Made by a program: the position numbers and the translations under genes. The notes under the pieces are model-generated. The model ran no database searches. It was not told where the DNA came from and saw nothing but the letters and a program-made list of their open reading frames with translations. From Xanthomonas arboricola pv. populi (GTDB lineage: Bacteria > Pseudomonadota > Gammaproteobacteria > Xanthomonadales > Xanthomonadaceae), in NCBI RefSeq assembly GCF_002939945.1, contig NZ_MDEB01000004.1, positions 124,001 to 188,000 on the forward strand: a stretch of 64,000 nt of DNA, given 5' to 3'. How positions within the stretch are numbered: position 1 is the first letter of the stretch; each line of letters begins with the position of its first letter. Positions 1 to 8,621 of the stretch are shown piece by piece.

Positions 1-7
1 CGGCAGC

Positions 8-1267
8 TTGCCGGGCACCACCGACGGCCTTGCCAACAACGCACCCGCTGCCGACGCGCCCGCCAGCGGCCGCATCCGGTTGGCGCTGTTCCTGGCCGGC
101 TTTGCCACCTTCTCGCTGCTGTACAGCGTGCAGCCGGTACTGCCCGAGTTTGCGCGCGCCTTCGGCGTGGACGCGGCCACCGCTTCGCTGCCATTGTCGC
201 TGGCTACCGGCGCGCTGGCCCTGGCGATCTTCTGCGCCGGCGCAGTGTCGGAGAACCTGGGCCGGCGCGGGCTGATGTTCGTGTCGATCGCGCTGGCCGC
301 GCTGCTCAATCTGATCGCCGCATTCCTGCCGCACTGGGGCGCGCTGGTGCTGGTGCGCACCTTGTCCGGTATCGCGCTGGGCGGAGTGCCGGCGGTGGCG
401 ATGGTGTATCTGGGCGAGGAACTGCCGGCCAACAAGATGGGCGCGGCCACCGGGTTGTATGTGGCCGGCAATGCCTTTGGCGGCATGAGCGGACGCATCG
501 TGATGAGCGTGCTGACCGATCACTACGACTGGCGCACCGCACTGGCGATGCTGAGCGTGTTCGACCTGCTGTGCGCGCTGGCGTTCTTCTGGTTGCTGCC
601 GCCGTCGCGCAACTTCGTGCGCCGGCACGGCATCAACCTGCGCTTCCATCTGCGCGCCTGGGCCGGGCATCTGCGCGATCGCAACCTGCCGTTCCTGTTC
701 GCGCTGCCGTTCCTGTTGATGGGCGTGTTCGTCTGCCTCTACAACTATGCCGGCTTTCGACTGGGCGGGCCGGAATTCGGCTTGAGCCAGAGCCAGATCG
801 GCATGATCTTCAGCGCCTATGTGTTCGGCATCGTCAGTTCGTCGGTGGCCGGTGCGGCGTCGGATCGCTTCGGGCGCGGCCCGGTGGTCACTACCGGCAT
901 CGTGCTGTGCGTACTCGGCGTGGCGCTGACCCTGGCGCATGTGCTGGCGCTGGTGGTGGGCGGCATCGTGTTGCTGACGATCGGCTTTTTCATTGCGCAT
1001 TCGGCGGCCAGCGCGTGGGTGAGCCGGCTCGGCGGTGCGCATCGCAGTCACGCCGCGTCGCTGTATCTGCTGGCGTATTACGCCGGCTCCAGCGTGATCG
1101 GCGCGCTCGGCGGCTGGTTCTGGCAACACGGTGGCTGGGGCGCGTTGGTCGGCATGTGCCTGACCTTGCTGGCGCTCGCCTTTGCGGCGGCCTACGTGCT
1201 GCGCCAACGCGCCGACAACGCGCGGCCGTACGGTCGCTTTGCGCCGCATCCTGCACGCGGCGAGTGA
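8..1267 (+). CDS. MFS transporter (YnfM-like), 5' end possibly outside window
   Basis: An inner-membrane major facilitator protein of at least 419 residues with about twelve hydrophobic segments. The loop between helices 2 and 3 carries the family signature (ENLGRRGLMF, near residues 78-87). Full-length homologues of the YnfM/arabinose-efflux type are about 400-420 residues, so almost the whole protein is here. The first in-window start is TTG at base 8 and no stop codon precedes it in frame, so the true start may lie upstream of the window. The substrate cannot be told; proton-driven export of a small molecule is the family default. The TetR regulator that follows on the same strand may control it. 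Confidence 0.85.
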   Translation: MPGTTDGLANNAPAADAPASGRIRLALFLAGFATFSLLYSVQPVLPEFARAFGVDAATASLPLSLATGALALAIFCAGAVSENLGRRGLMFVSIALAALLNLIAAFLPHWGALVLVRTLSGIALGGVPAVAMVYLGEELPANKMGAATGLYVAGNAFGGMSGRIVMSVLTDHYDWRTALAMLSVFDLLCALAFFWLLPPSRNFVRRHGINLRFHLRAWAGHLRDRNLPFLFALPFLLMGVFVCLYNYAGFRLGGPEFGLSQSQIGMIFSAYVFGIVSSSVAGAASDRFGRGPVVTTGIVLCVLGVALTLAHVLALVVGGIVLLTIGFFIAHSAASAWVSRLGGAHRSHAASLYLLAYYAGSSVIGALGGWFWQHGGWGALVGMCLTLLALAFAAAYVLRQRADNARPYGRFAPHPARGE

Positions 1268-1344
1268 CGCAGATCGACCGACGCGGCGGGCTAAGGGGCG
1301 TGCTTGCGGCGCTTGCTTGGAATCACCAAGAAGGCCCCCAGACT

Positions 1345-2010
1345 ATGTGCCAACCATCCGTGTGTACATTCGCATTCGTGAGCACCTCATTCCCCCTGCC
1401 AGCACCGCGCAAGGCCCCGCAGCAAGCGCGCTCGCGCGCCACCGTGGAGGTCATCCGCCAGGCCAGCATTCAGGTGCTGGTGGCCGACGGATTGCAGGGC
1501 TGCACCACCACGCGGGTGGCCGAGCGTGCCGGCGTGTCGGTCGGCAGCGTGTACCAGTACTACCCCAATCGTCAGGCGATGTTGATCGCGTTGCTGCAAT
1601 GGCATCTGCAGACGGTGATCGATGCGGTGGAACGGGCCTGCGCACAACAGCACGGGCGCGCCCTGGCGCAGCAGTGCGAGGCCATGGTGCATGCCTTCGT
1701 GCAGGCCAAGCTGCAGCACGTGGATGTCGCGCGCGCGCTGTACGCCATTGCCGAACTGCATGGTGGCGCCGCGCTGGGGTCGCAGGCGCGCAAGCGCTCG
1801 CAGCAGGCGTTTGCCGCCGCGCTCGCCACCGCCGCCGATGTGCGCTTCGACGATTGCGAGGCGGTGGCCGAGATCGGCATGGCGGCCATCACCGGGCCGG
1901 TGAAGAGCCTGCTCGACGATGGCGCGCCTGCTGCGCGGATTGCGCCGCTACAGGCGCAACTGGTGGTGTTGCTGCACAGCTACCTCATGGCCACCGGAGT
2001 TGCCCGATGA
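1345..2010 (+). CDS. TetR/AcrR family transcriptional regulator
   Basis: About 221 residues. The N-terminal helix-turn-helix of TetR repressors is plain (TTRVAERAGVSVGSVYQYY, followed by PNRQAML), and the helical C-terminal part should bind a ligand. I chose the ATG at 1345 because AAGAAGG lies about 10 bases upstream; an in-frame GTG at 1378 would remove 11 residues. The stop codon overlaps the start of the sirtuin gene as ATGA, so the two are translationally coupled. It probably regulates the upstream MFS gene or its own operon; the sequence does not show the ligand. Confidence 0.85.
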   Translation: MCQPSVCTFAFVSTSFPLPAPRKAPQQARSRATVEVIRQASIQVLVADGLQGCTTTRVAERAGVSVGSVYQYYPNRQAMLIALLQWHLQTVIDAVERACAQQHGRALAQQCEAMVHAFVQAKLQHVDVARALYAIAELHGGAALGSQARKRSQQAFAAALATAADVRFDDCEAVAEIGMAAITGPVKSLLDDGAPAARIAPLQAQLVVLLHSYLMATGVAR

Positions 2011-2888
2011 CGGCGGCACCGGTTCAGGACGGCAACGCGCTACAGGACTTCATCGAACGTCATCGGCGCCTGTTCGTGCTCACCGGCGCCGGCTGCAGCA
2101 CCGATTCGGGCATTCCCGATTACCGCGATCTGCAAGGTGGCTGGAAGCGTCCGCAGCCAGTGACGTTTCAGGCCTTCATGGGCGAGCTGTCCACGCGGCA
2201 GCGCTATTGGGCGCGCAGCCTGGTCGGCTGGCCGCGTTTCGGCTTGGCGCAGCCCAATGCCACCCACCACGCACTGGCCGCACTGGAAGCGCGCGGCCAG
2301 CTGGAACTGCTGCTGACGCAAAATGTCGACCGCCTGCATCAGGCGGCCGGCAGTGGTGCGGTGATCGATCTGCATGGCCGGCTCGATGTGGTGCGCTGCA
2401 TGGGGTGCGAGCGGCGCATGCCACGTACCGAGTTCCAGCTGCTGCTCGAACAGGCCAATCCCGGCTGGGCCGACCTGGACGCCGCGCAGGCGCCCGATGG
2501 CGATGCGGATCTGGACGAGGTGGCCTTCGACAGTTTTGCAGTGCCGCCGTGCCCGGTCTGCGGCGGCGTGCTGAAGCCGGATGTGGTGTTCTTTGGCGAG
2601 AACGTGCCGCGCGAGCGCGTGGAGCGTGCGTTTGCGCATCTGCAGGCGGCCGATGCGGTGTTGGTGGTGGGTTCGTCGCTGATGGTGTATTCGGGCTTTC
2701 GTTTCGTGCAGGCCGCTGCACGCAACGGCCTGCCGATCGCCGCACTCAACTTCGGGCGCACCCGTGCGGACGAATTGCTCAGCCTGAAGGTCGAACAGTC
2801 GTGCGCGCAGGCGTTGGCCTTCCTGCACGCGCCGTTCGATCCGGTGCGTGCACGCAGCATCAATGACGCCAGTGCGCGCTCGGCATGA
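2007..2888 (+). CDS. Sirtuin, NAD-dependent protein deacylase (class II type)
   Basis: A 293-residue Sir2 protein. The NAD-binding motif TGAGCSTDSGIPDYRD is near residues 24-39, QNVDRLHQAAGS follows in the middle, and DLHGRL contains the catalytic histidine. A zinc site is formed by CMGC and CPVC with an insertion between them, followed by PDVVFFGE. The GIPDYRD form and the long zinc-ribbon insert resemble class II (SIRT4-like) bacterial sirtuins. It removes acyl groups from lysines using NAD, giving O-acyl-ADP-ribose and nicotinamide in the cytoplasm. It is coupled to the TetR gene by an ATGA overlap. Targets cannot be inferred. Confidence 0.93.
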   Translation: MTAAPVQDGNALQDFIERHRRLFVLTGAGCSTDSGIPDYRDLQGGWKRPQPVTFQAFMGELSTRQRYWARSLVGWPRFGLAQPNATHHALAALEARGQLELLLTQNVDRLHQAAGSGAVIDLHGRLDVVRCMGCERRMPRTEFQLLLEQANPGWADLDAAQAPDGDADLDEVAFDSFAVPPCPVCGGVLKPDVVFFGENVPRERVERAFAHLQAADAVLVVGSSLMVYSGFRFVQAAARNGLPIAALNFGRTRADELLSLKVEQSCAQALAFLHAPFDPVRARSINDASARSA

Positions 2889-2936
2889 CGCAGTGATCCA
2901 TCGCAGCGGTTGTACTCACGCGCGTGGCGCAGTGCA

Positions 2937-4067
2937 ATGGGCCTCCCCGTGTCATCTGTGGATGCCCCCTTGAGCCAGCTGTTCTCCCCCATCCGCTTCG
3001 GTCCGCTTGCGCTCGCCAACCGGATCGTCGTCGCCCCGATGTGCCAGTACTCCGCACAGGACGGCCGCGCCAGCGACTGGCACCGCATCCATCTGGGCAC
3101 CTTGTCGCAATCCGGTGCCGGCCTGCTGATCCTGGAAGCGGCCGCAGTGCAGCCGCAGGGGCGCATCTCCTACGCCGACCTTGGCCTGTACGACGATGCC
3201 ACCGAGCAGGCGCTGGATGAGGTACTGCAATCGGTGCGGCGCTGGTCGCCGATGCCGATCGGCATTCAACTGGCACACGCCGGACGCAAGGCCTCCACCG
3301 ATCTGCCGTGGAACGGCGGCGAGGCGATTGCGCCGGATCATACGCATGGCTGGCAGACCGTGTCCGCATCGGCGCTGGCGTTCCGTGACGGTCAGCCGTT
3401 GCCGCAGGCACTGGACGAGGCCGGCATCTATGCGGTGGTGCAGGCCTTTGTCGATGCGGCACAGCGCGCCGAGCGCCTGGGCCTGGCGCTGGTCGAGCTG
3501 CATGCCGCGCATGGCTATCTGATGCATCAGTTCCTGTCGCCGCTCAGCAATCAGCGCAGCGATGCGTATGGCGGCTCGCTGGAAAACCGTATGCGGCTGA
3601 CGCTGCGCATCTTCGACGCGGTGCGCGCGGCGGTGTCGGACAGGATCGCCATCGGCGTACGCATCTCGGCCACCGATTGGGTGGAGGGCGGCTGGGATCT
3701 TGCGCAGAGCATCGCCTTGTCCAAGGCGTTGGATGCGCGCGGTGCGCACTACATCCATGTCTCCAGCGGCGGGCTGGATCCGCGCCAGCAGATTCCGGTG
3801 CAGGCGGGCTATCAGATTCCGTTTGCGCAGCAGATCAAGGCGCAGGTCAACACGCCGGTGATCGGTGTGGGACTGATCACCGAGCCGGCGCAGGCCGAGG
3901 CGATCCTGCAGGACGGCCAGGCCGATGCGATCGCCCTGGCGCGCGGCATCCTGTACGACCCGCGCTGGCCGTGGCATGCCGCCGCCGCACTGGGCGCCTC
4001 GGTCACGCCTGCGCCGCAATACCTGCGCTGCGAGCCGCGTGAGGCGCGCGGCGTGTTCGCCAGCTGA
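2937..4067 (+). CDS. NADH:flavin oxidoreductase, YqjM-type Old Yellow Enzyme
   Basis: A 376-residue FMN-binding TIM barrel. Family signatures are visible: APMCQYSA near the N-terminus (the cysteine that tunes FMN in YqjM-like enzymes), LAHAGRKAS, and HGYLMHQFLSPLSNQRSD followed by the conserved YGGS/ENR stretch. The family reduces activated C=C bonds of enones and related electrophiles with NAD(P)H. I chose the ATG at 2937; an upstream start at 2910 would add nine residues not typical of the family. It starts about 50 bases after the sirtuin stop. The natural substrate is unknown; a detoxification role is the usual inference. Confidence 0.92.
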   Translation: MGLPVSSVDAPLSQLFSPIRFGPLALANRIVVAPMCQYSAQDGRASDWHRIHLGTLSQSGAGLLILEAAAVQPQGRISYADLGLYDDATEQALDEVLQSVRRWSPMPIGIQLAHAGRKASTDLPWNGGEAIAPDHTHGWQTVSASALAFRDGQPLPQALDEAGIYAVVQAFVDAAQRAERLGLALVELHAAHGYLMHQFLSPLSNQRSDAYGGSLENRMRLTLRIFDAVRAAVSDRIAIGVRISATDWVEGGWDLAQSIALSKALDARGAHYIHVSSGGLDPRQQIPVQAGYQIPFAQQIKAQVNTPVIGVGLITEPAQAEAILQDGQADAIALARGILYDPRWPWHAAAALGASVTPAPQYLRCEPREARGVFAS

Positions 4068-4149
4068 TTGACGCTGGGAGTGGTAAAGAAGCAGAGCGGG
4101 CCGGTGTTTGGATTGCCGCTCTTGACGCAAGATCGAATAAGGAAAACAG

Positions 4150-5028
4150 ATGCCGATAGGATTTCTGGGCTTGGGCACGATGGGCCTGCCGATGGCGCAC
4201 AACCTGCTGCGCGGCGGTTTCGAGCTGAGCGTGTGGAATCGCTCGCCCGGGCGCGCGCAGTCGCTGCGGCAGGCCGGCGCCACGGTGGTGGATGCACCGC
4301 GCGACGCCGCACACGGCCCGTTGCTGTTTTCGATGCTGGCCGACGACAACGCGGTGCGCGCGACCGTGCTGGAGCAAGGTGTGCTGGACGCGCTGCCGGC
4401 CGGCAGCGTGCACGTCAACATGGCCACCATCTCGGTGGCATTGGCGCACGAGTTGACCGCCCTGCATGCCGAGCGCGGTGTGGCCTACGTGGCCGCACCG
4501 GTGCTCGGCCGCGTCGATGTGGCCGAAGCCGGCAAGCTCAACATTCTGGCCGCCGGCGACGAGGCGGCGTTGGCGCGCGTGCAACCGATGTTCGATGTGC
4601 TCGGCCAGCGCACCTGGGAGATCGGCCGCACCCCCGAGCAGGCCAATGCGGTCAAGCTGGCGGCCAACTTCTGCCTGGCCAGCGCGATCGGCGCCATGGC
4701 CGAAGCCAGCGCGCTGGCACGCGGCCACGGCGTGGATGCCACCCAGTTCCTGGGCATGCTCACCAGCACCTTGTTCGCCGCGCCCGCGTACCAGGGCTAC
4801 GGCCGCCTGATCATGCAGCGCGAATACCTGCCGGCCGGCTTCACCGCCACCCTGGGTCGCAAGGACGTGGATCTGGCGATCCAGGCCGGCGCCGACAAGC
4901 AGGTACCGATGCCGCTGGGCGAGTTGCTGCGCGTCGGCCTGGACGAGGCGATCGCGCATGGCGACGGCAACGCTGACTGGGCCGTGCTGGCAGAGGTGTC
5001 GGCGCGGCGGGCAGGGCAGGTGGCCTGA
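4150..5028 (+). CDS. NAD(P)-dependent 3-hydroxyisobutyrate dehydrogenase family oxidoreductase
   Basis: 292 residues of the beta-hydroxyacid dehydrogenase family. The Rossmann motif GFLGLGTMGLPMAHNLL is at residues 4-20, and the substrate-binding region PVLGRVDVAEAGKL replaces the usual DxPVSGG stretch. The catalytic lysine of the family is Lys169 in NAVKLAANF. Members include 3-hydroxyisobutyrate dehydrogenase, tartronate semialdehyde reductase and GLYR-type succinic semialdehyde reductases; the sequence alone does not separate these. AAGGAAAAC precedes the ATG as a ribosome binding site. Confidence 0.9.
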   Translation: MPIGFLGLGTMGLPMAHNLLRGGFELSVWNRSPGRAQSLRQAGATVVDAPRDAAHGPLLFSMLADDNAVRATVLEQGVLDALPAGSVHVNMATISVALAHELTALHAERGVAYVAAPVLGRVDVAEAGKLNILAAGDEAALARVQPMFDVLGQRTWEIGRTPEQANAVKLAANFCLASAIGAMAEASALARGHGVDATQFLGMLTSTLFAAPAYQGYGRLIMQREYLPAGFTATLGRKDVDLAIQAGADKQVPMPLGELLRVGLDEAIAHGDGNADWAVLAEVSARRAGQVA

Positions 5029-5167
5029 TCGCAACGCAGGGGCGCGTGTGGGTTGCGCGCATCGCGCTTCGCTTGAAGACGACGCGCGATGCGTCTTGCT
5101 CACCTCAACATGCGGCAGACCTTCTAAAATGCCGGCTCGTGACAGCCGCCGCTCCAGGGAGGATGCG

Positions 5168-5245
5168 ATGCGACACCTGCATATCACGCTCGGTTCGACC
5201 GAGCGCACACCGCGCGCACTGACCTGCGCCGGTGGTACACGATGA
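5168..5245 (+). CDS. Putative 25-codon leader ORF coupled to the XVIPCD-like gene
   Basis: A very short reading frame, beginning MRHLHITLG. It has a strong Shine-Dalgarno sequence (GGGAGG, about 7 bases before the ATG), and its stop overlaps the next gene's start as ATGA. The next gene has only a poor ribosome binding site of its own, so this ORF may serve to couple translation. I recognise no domain. It could also be the remains of a longer 5' part of the following gene. Evidence is limited to the binding site and the overlap. Confidence 0.35.
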   Translation: MRHLHITLGSTERTPRALTCAGGTR

Positions 5246-5634
5246 CCGCCGTACCGGTCGTCGACCAGGGCCCGGTGGGCCCGGACCATCCCGAGCATCC
5301 GGACCACTATCTGTTCGCGCAGATCCGCGAAGCGGTGGCCGTGCTCGATGCCGAATTGAACAAACCCACTGACGAGGCCAGCGTCCGCATGGCTGCGCGC
5401 CTGCTGCCGCTGGCCAAGCAGCATGGCTTTGACCAGGTGGATTACGTGGTGCTCAGCCGGCACGTCGGCGAGATGGGCGAAAACGTGTTTCTGGTGCGTG
5501 GCGAACTGGCCGACCCCGCGCATCTGCGTGCGCACATCACCACCCAGGAAGCGATGGAGACCTCGGTGGAGGCATCGATGGCGCAACTGGACGAGATCAA
5601 TCGGCGACTGATGCTGCGCCTGCCGCCGCGCTGA
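5242..5634 (+). CDS. Stand-alone XVIPCD-like protein, candidate X-T4SS substrate
   Basis: 130 residues that are nearly all one domain. It resembles the XVIPCD, the C-terminal secretion domain by which Xanthomonas type IV effectors bind VirD4. Matching features: PDHPEHPDHYLFAQIREAV at the start, a helix with LDAELNKPTDEASVRMAARL, then FDQVDYVVLS, ENVFLVRGELADPAHLRAHI and a terminal SVEASMAQL. In known effectors this domain follows a toxin domain; here no toxin domain is present, only a possible 25-codon leader ORF upstream. From memory X. citri has an XVIPCD-only protein (XAC0323) just before purU, which fits, but I could not check it. Function is otherwise unknown. Confidence 0.7.
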   Translation: MTAVPVVDQGPVGPDHPEHPDHYLFAQIREAVAVLDAELNKPTDEASVRMAARLLPLAKQHGFDQVDYVVLSRHVGEMGENVFLVRGELADPAHLRAHITTQEAMETSVEASMAQLDEINRRLMLRLPPR

Positions 5635-5702
5635 GTCGCACCGGAAAGTTACGGGCGCAAGCACTGCGCCCGCAGCCGGGCGCATTGGCTATCATTGTGC
5701 CG

Positions 5703-6554
5703 ATGCGCTCCGACTACATTCTTACCCTGTCCTGCCCCGACCGCACCGGCATCGTCTATCGCGTGACCGGGCTGCTGTTCGATCTGGCCTGCAACATCCT
5801 CGACGCACAGCAGTTCGGCGACGACGAAAGTGGCCGCTTCTTTCTGCGCGTGCACTTCGACAAACCGCCGGGCACCGACATTGCCGTGCTGGAACGCCGC
5901 TTTGCGCTGTTGGCCGATGAATTCCAGATGGACTGGCAGCTGCACGATGCGCGCCGTCGTGCGCGGCTGCTGGTGCTGGTGAGCAAGCAGGGGCATTGCC
6001 TCAACGATCTGCTGTTCCGCATGCACAGCCGGCAATTGCCGGTGGATATCGCGGCGGTGGTGTCCAACCACGCCGACTTCGCGCCGCTGGCCGCCTCCTA
6101 TGGCATCGCCTTCCACCATCTGCCGGTGAGCGCTGACACGCGCGCTGCGCAGGAAGCGCAGCTGCTTGCCCTGGTCGAGGCGCTGCAGGTCGATCTGGTG
6201 GTGCTGGCGCGCTACATGCAGATTCTTTCGCCCGAGTTGTGCCGCGCATTGGCAGGGCGGGCGATCAATATCCATCACAGCTTCCTGCCCAGCTTCAAGG
6301 GCGCGCAGCCGTATCACCAGGCGCACGCACGCGGGGTCAAGATCATCGGTGCCACCGCGCACTACGTCACCGAAGACCTGGACGAAGGCCCGATCATCGA
6401 ACAGGACGTGGCGCGCGTGGATCATGCGATGACGCCGCGCGATCTGGTGCGGCTGGGCAGCGATACCGAATCGCTGGTACTCGCGCGTGCGGTGCGTCGC
6501 CATGTCGAGCACCGTATCGTGCTCAATGGCCATCGCACGGTGGTGTTTCGCTAG
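5703..6554 (+). CDS. purU: Formyltetrahydrofolate deformylase
   Basis: 283 residues, close to E. coli PurU (280). An N-terminal ACT domain (about residues 4-85, beginning YILTLSCPDRTGIVYRVTG) is followed by a formyltransferase-fold domain. The catalytic triad is Asn189 and His191 in NIHHSFLPSFKGAQPY and Asp227 in EDLDEGPIIEQD. The enzyme hydrolyses 10-formyl-THF to THF and formate, supplying formate for purine synthesis and balancing one-carbon pools. I chose the ATG at 5703, since the preceding in-frame TTG at 5685 adds residues before the ACT domain. Confidence 0.95.
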   Translation: MRSDYILTLSCPDRTGIVYRVTGLLFDLACNILDAQQFGDDESGRFFLRVHFDKPPGTDIAVLERRFALLADEFQMDWQLHDARRRARLLVLVSKQGHCLNDLLFRMHSRQLPVDIAAVVSNHADFAPLAASYGIAFHHLPVSADTRAAQEAQLLALVEALQVDLVVLARYMQILSPELCRALAGRAINIHHSFLPSFKGAQPYHQAHARGVKIIGATAHYVTEDLDEGPIIEQDVARVDHAMTPRDLVRLGSDTESLVLARAVRRHVEHRIVLNGHRTVVFR

Positions 6555-6691
6555 CGATCGCCGTCGCGCATTCCCAGGGACGGTTGCGGCACGCGCAGTG
6601 GAGCAGTGGTCGGGCCACGTCCTGCCAGCGAGCGCGCCGGCCTGGCGCCCCTGTCGCACTCTCCTCGCCGCTCCCTCCCGGAATTGTTTGC

Positions 6692-7831
6692 ATGTCGCTA
6701 ATCCCCGGCTCCAGCGCTCGCGCGCAACAGCACGCCACCCGCGCGGCGTTCTTCATTCCCGGCTTTGCTGCCGCGGTCTGGGCGGTGCTGGTGCCGTTCG
6801 CCAAATCCAGGACCGGCGTGGACGATGGCGCGCTCGGCCTGATCCTGCTGTGCCTGGGGGCAGGCTCGTTTCTGGCGATGCCGCTGGCGGGGGCCTTGTC
6901 GGCGCGCTTCGGCTTCCGTGCGGTCATGGCGGTAACAGCGGTGCTGATCTGCATCAGCCTGCCGTTGCTGGCCGTTGTCGCCAATCCGTGGATGCTGGGC
7001 GCGGTGCTGTTCGTGTTCGGCGCCGGCGTGGGCGCGATGGATTGCGCGATGAACATGCAGGCGGTGGTGGTCGAGCGCGATGCCGGGCGCGCGATGATGT
7101 CGGGATTCCACGCGTTTTTCAGCATCGGCGGTTTTGTCGGTGCCGGCGCGATGACCTTGCTGCTGTCGGCGCAGGTTTCCCCGCCGGGCGCGGCGGTCGC
7201 CGGGGTGATCGCCATGCTCGTTGTCGGCGTGCTGTCGGTGCGCCACTGGCGGACCGAGCGCGTGGCGCAACAGGGGCCGTTGCTGGCGCTGCCCAGGGGC
7301 ATCGTGCTGTTCATCGGCATCCTGGCGTTTGTGGTGTTTCTGGCCGAAGGCACCATTCTGGACTGGAGCTCGGTGTTCCTGGCCGATGTGCACCAGGTCG
7401 CCCCGAGCACCGCCGGCATGGGCTATGTGGTATTTGCATTGACCATGACGGTGACGCGTCTGCTGGGCGATGCGGTGGTGGAGCGCCTGGGGCGCATCCG
7501 TTCGATCGTGCTGGGCGCGCTGCTGGCCGGCGCGGGCTTCTGCGTGCTCACGCTGGTGAGCCCGTGGCAGGCCTCGTTGGCCGGCTACGTGTTGGTCGGC
7601 CTGGGCTGCGCCAACATCGTGCCGGCCCTGTTCTCGTTGGCCGGCAACCAGACGCGCATGCCGGAGAGCATCGCCATCACTGCGGTCACCACACTGGGCT
7701 ATGCCGGCATCCTGGCCGGGCCGGCCCTGATCGGTTTCGCCGCGCATGGCATCGGCCTGGTCGGCGCCTTGCTCGGTGTTGCGGTGCTGATGGTGGGTGT
7801 GGCGATTTCGACGCGTTGGTTGAAGGTGTGA
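6692..7831 (+). CDS. MFS transporter (YbjJ-like)
   Basis: 379 residues with about twelve membrane segments. AAFFIPGFAAAVWAVLVPFA opens the first helix and GAMDCAMNMQAVVVER lies after helix 4; both fit the YbjJ/fucose-permease-like MFS branch. A glycine-rich final segment ends the protein just before a convergent response regulator gene. I chose ATG 6692, the first methionine that places helix 1 near the N-terminus. The substrate is not evident. Confidence 0.85.
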   Translation: MSLIPGSSARAQQHATRAAFFIPGFAAAVWAVLVPFAKSRTGVDDGALGLILLCLGAGSFLAMPLAGALSARFGFRAVMAVTAVLICISLPLLAVVANPWMLGAVLFVFGAGVGAMDCAMNMQAVVVERDAGRAMMSGFHAFFSIGGFVGAGAMTLLLSAQVSPPGAAVAGVIAMLVVGVLSVRHWRTERVAQQGPLLALPRGIVLFIGILAFVVFLAEGTILDWSSVFLADVHQVAPSTAGMGYVVFALTMTVTRLLGDAVVERLGRIRSIVLGALLAGAGFCVLTLVSPWQASLAGYVLVGLGCANIVPALFSLAGNQTRMPESIAITAVTTLGYAGILAGPALIGFAAHGIGLVGALLGVAVLMVGVAISTRWLKV

Positions 7832-7910
7832 GTGTTGGGGATCGCGCCTGTGGTTGCTGGGGTGTCGGGAGTGCGTCGCGCGCAGGCACGCTCCTACGAG
7901 TGGATATTGA

Positions 7911-8621
7911 TTACGCTTCGGTGGGTAGATACTCGAAGCGATAGCCCACGCCGTACACCGAGCGCACCCATTCTTCGCCGCCCACCTCGGCCAGCTTGCG
8001 GCGCAGGTTCTTGATGTGGCTGTCCACGGTACGGTCGGTGACGATGCGGTGGTCCACATATACGTGGTCCATCAACTGTTCGCGCGAGTAGACACGCCCC
8101 GGAGCCGCGCACAGCGTGCGCAGCAGGCGGAACTCGACCTGGGTCAGATCCAGGTCGCGCCCGGCCACGCTGGCGCGGCAGGCGGCATCGTCGATCAGCA
8201 ATCCGTGCGTGGGCACCGCGTTGGGATCGTGCCGGTGGCGGCGCAGCACCGCACGCACCCGTGCGATCACCTCGCGCGGGCTGAAGGGCTTGCAGATGTA
8301 GTCGTCGGCACCGATCTCCAGCCCGAGCAGGCGGTCGATCTCTTCGGCGCGCGCGGTCACCATGATCACCGGCACCGCGCCGAGGCTGCGCAGCTCGCGG
8401 CAGATGTCCATGCCGTCGCGATTGGGCAGCATCAGGTCCAGCAACACCAGGTCCGGCGACTGCGCGCGAAACGCAGCGATCGCCTGCGCACCATCGGCCA
8501 CCCAATGATGCGAATAGCCGGCCGCGTGCAGGTACTCGCCCAGCACCGCGGCCAGGCGCGGTTCGTCTTCGACGATCAGCACGTGCGCGTTCGGTGCTGC
8601 GGTGGTGGCGGCGTCGTCCAT
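7911..8621 (-). CDS. OmpR-family response regulator (BaeR/SmeR-like)
   Basis: 236 residues: a receiver domain (residues about 12-125) with phosphoacceptor Asp62 in LLDLMLPN, acidic pair ED at 18-19 and the conserved lysine in YICKPFS. A winged-helix DNA-binding domain follows, ending RTVDSHIKNLRRKLAE...YGVGYRFEY. The start ATG shares one base with the stop of the histidine kinase gene upstream (TGATG), so kinase and regulator form one transcription unit. The pair is divergent from an RND efflux operon, as in BaeSR or SmeRS systems, so control of that pump is the obvious inference. Confidence 0.93.
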   Translation of the reverse strand: MDDAATTAAPNAHVLIVEDEPRLAAVLGEYLHAAGYSHHWVADGAQAIAAFRAQSPDLVLLDLMLPNRDGMDICRELRSLGAVPVIMVTARAEEIDRLLGLEIGADDYICKPFSPREVIARVRAVLRRHRHDPNAVPTHGLLIDDAACRASVAGRDLDLTQVEFRLLRTLCAAPGRVYSREQLMDHVYVDHRIVTDRTVDSHIKNLRRKLAEVGGEEWVRSVYGVGYRFEYLPTEA

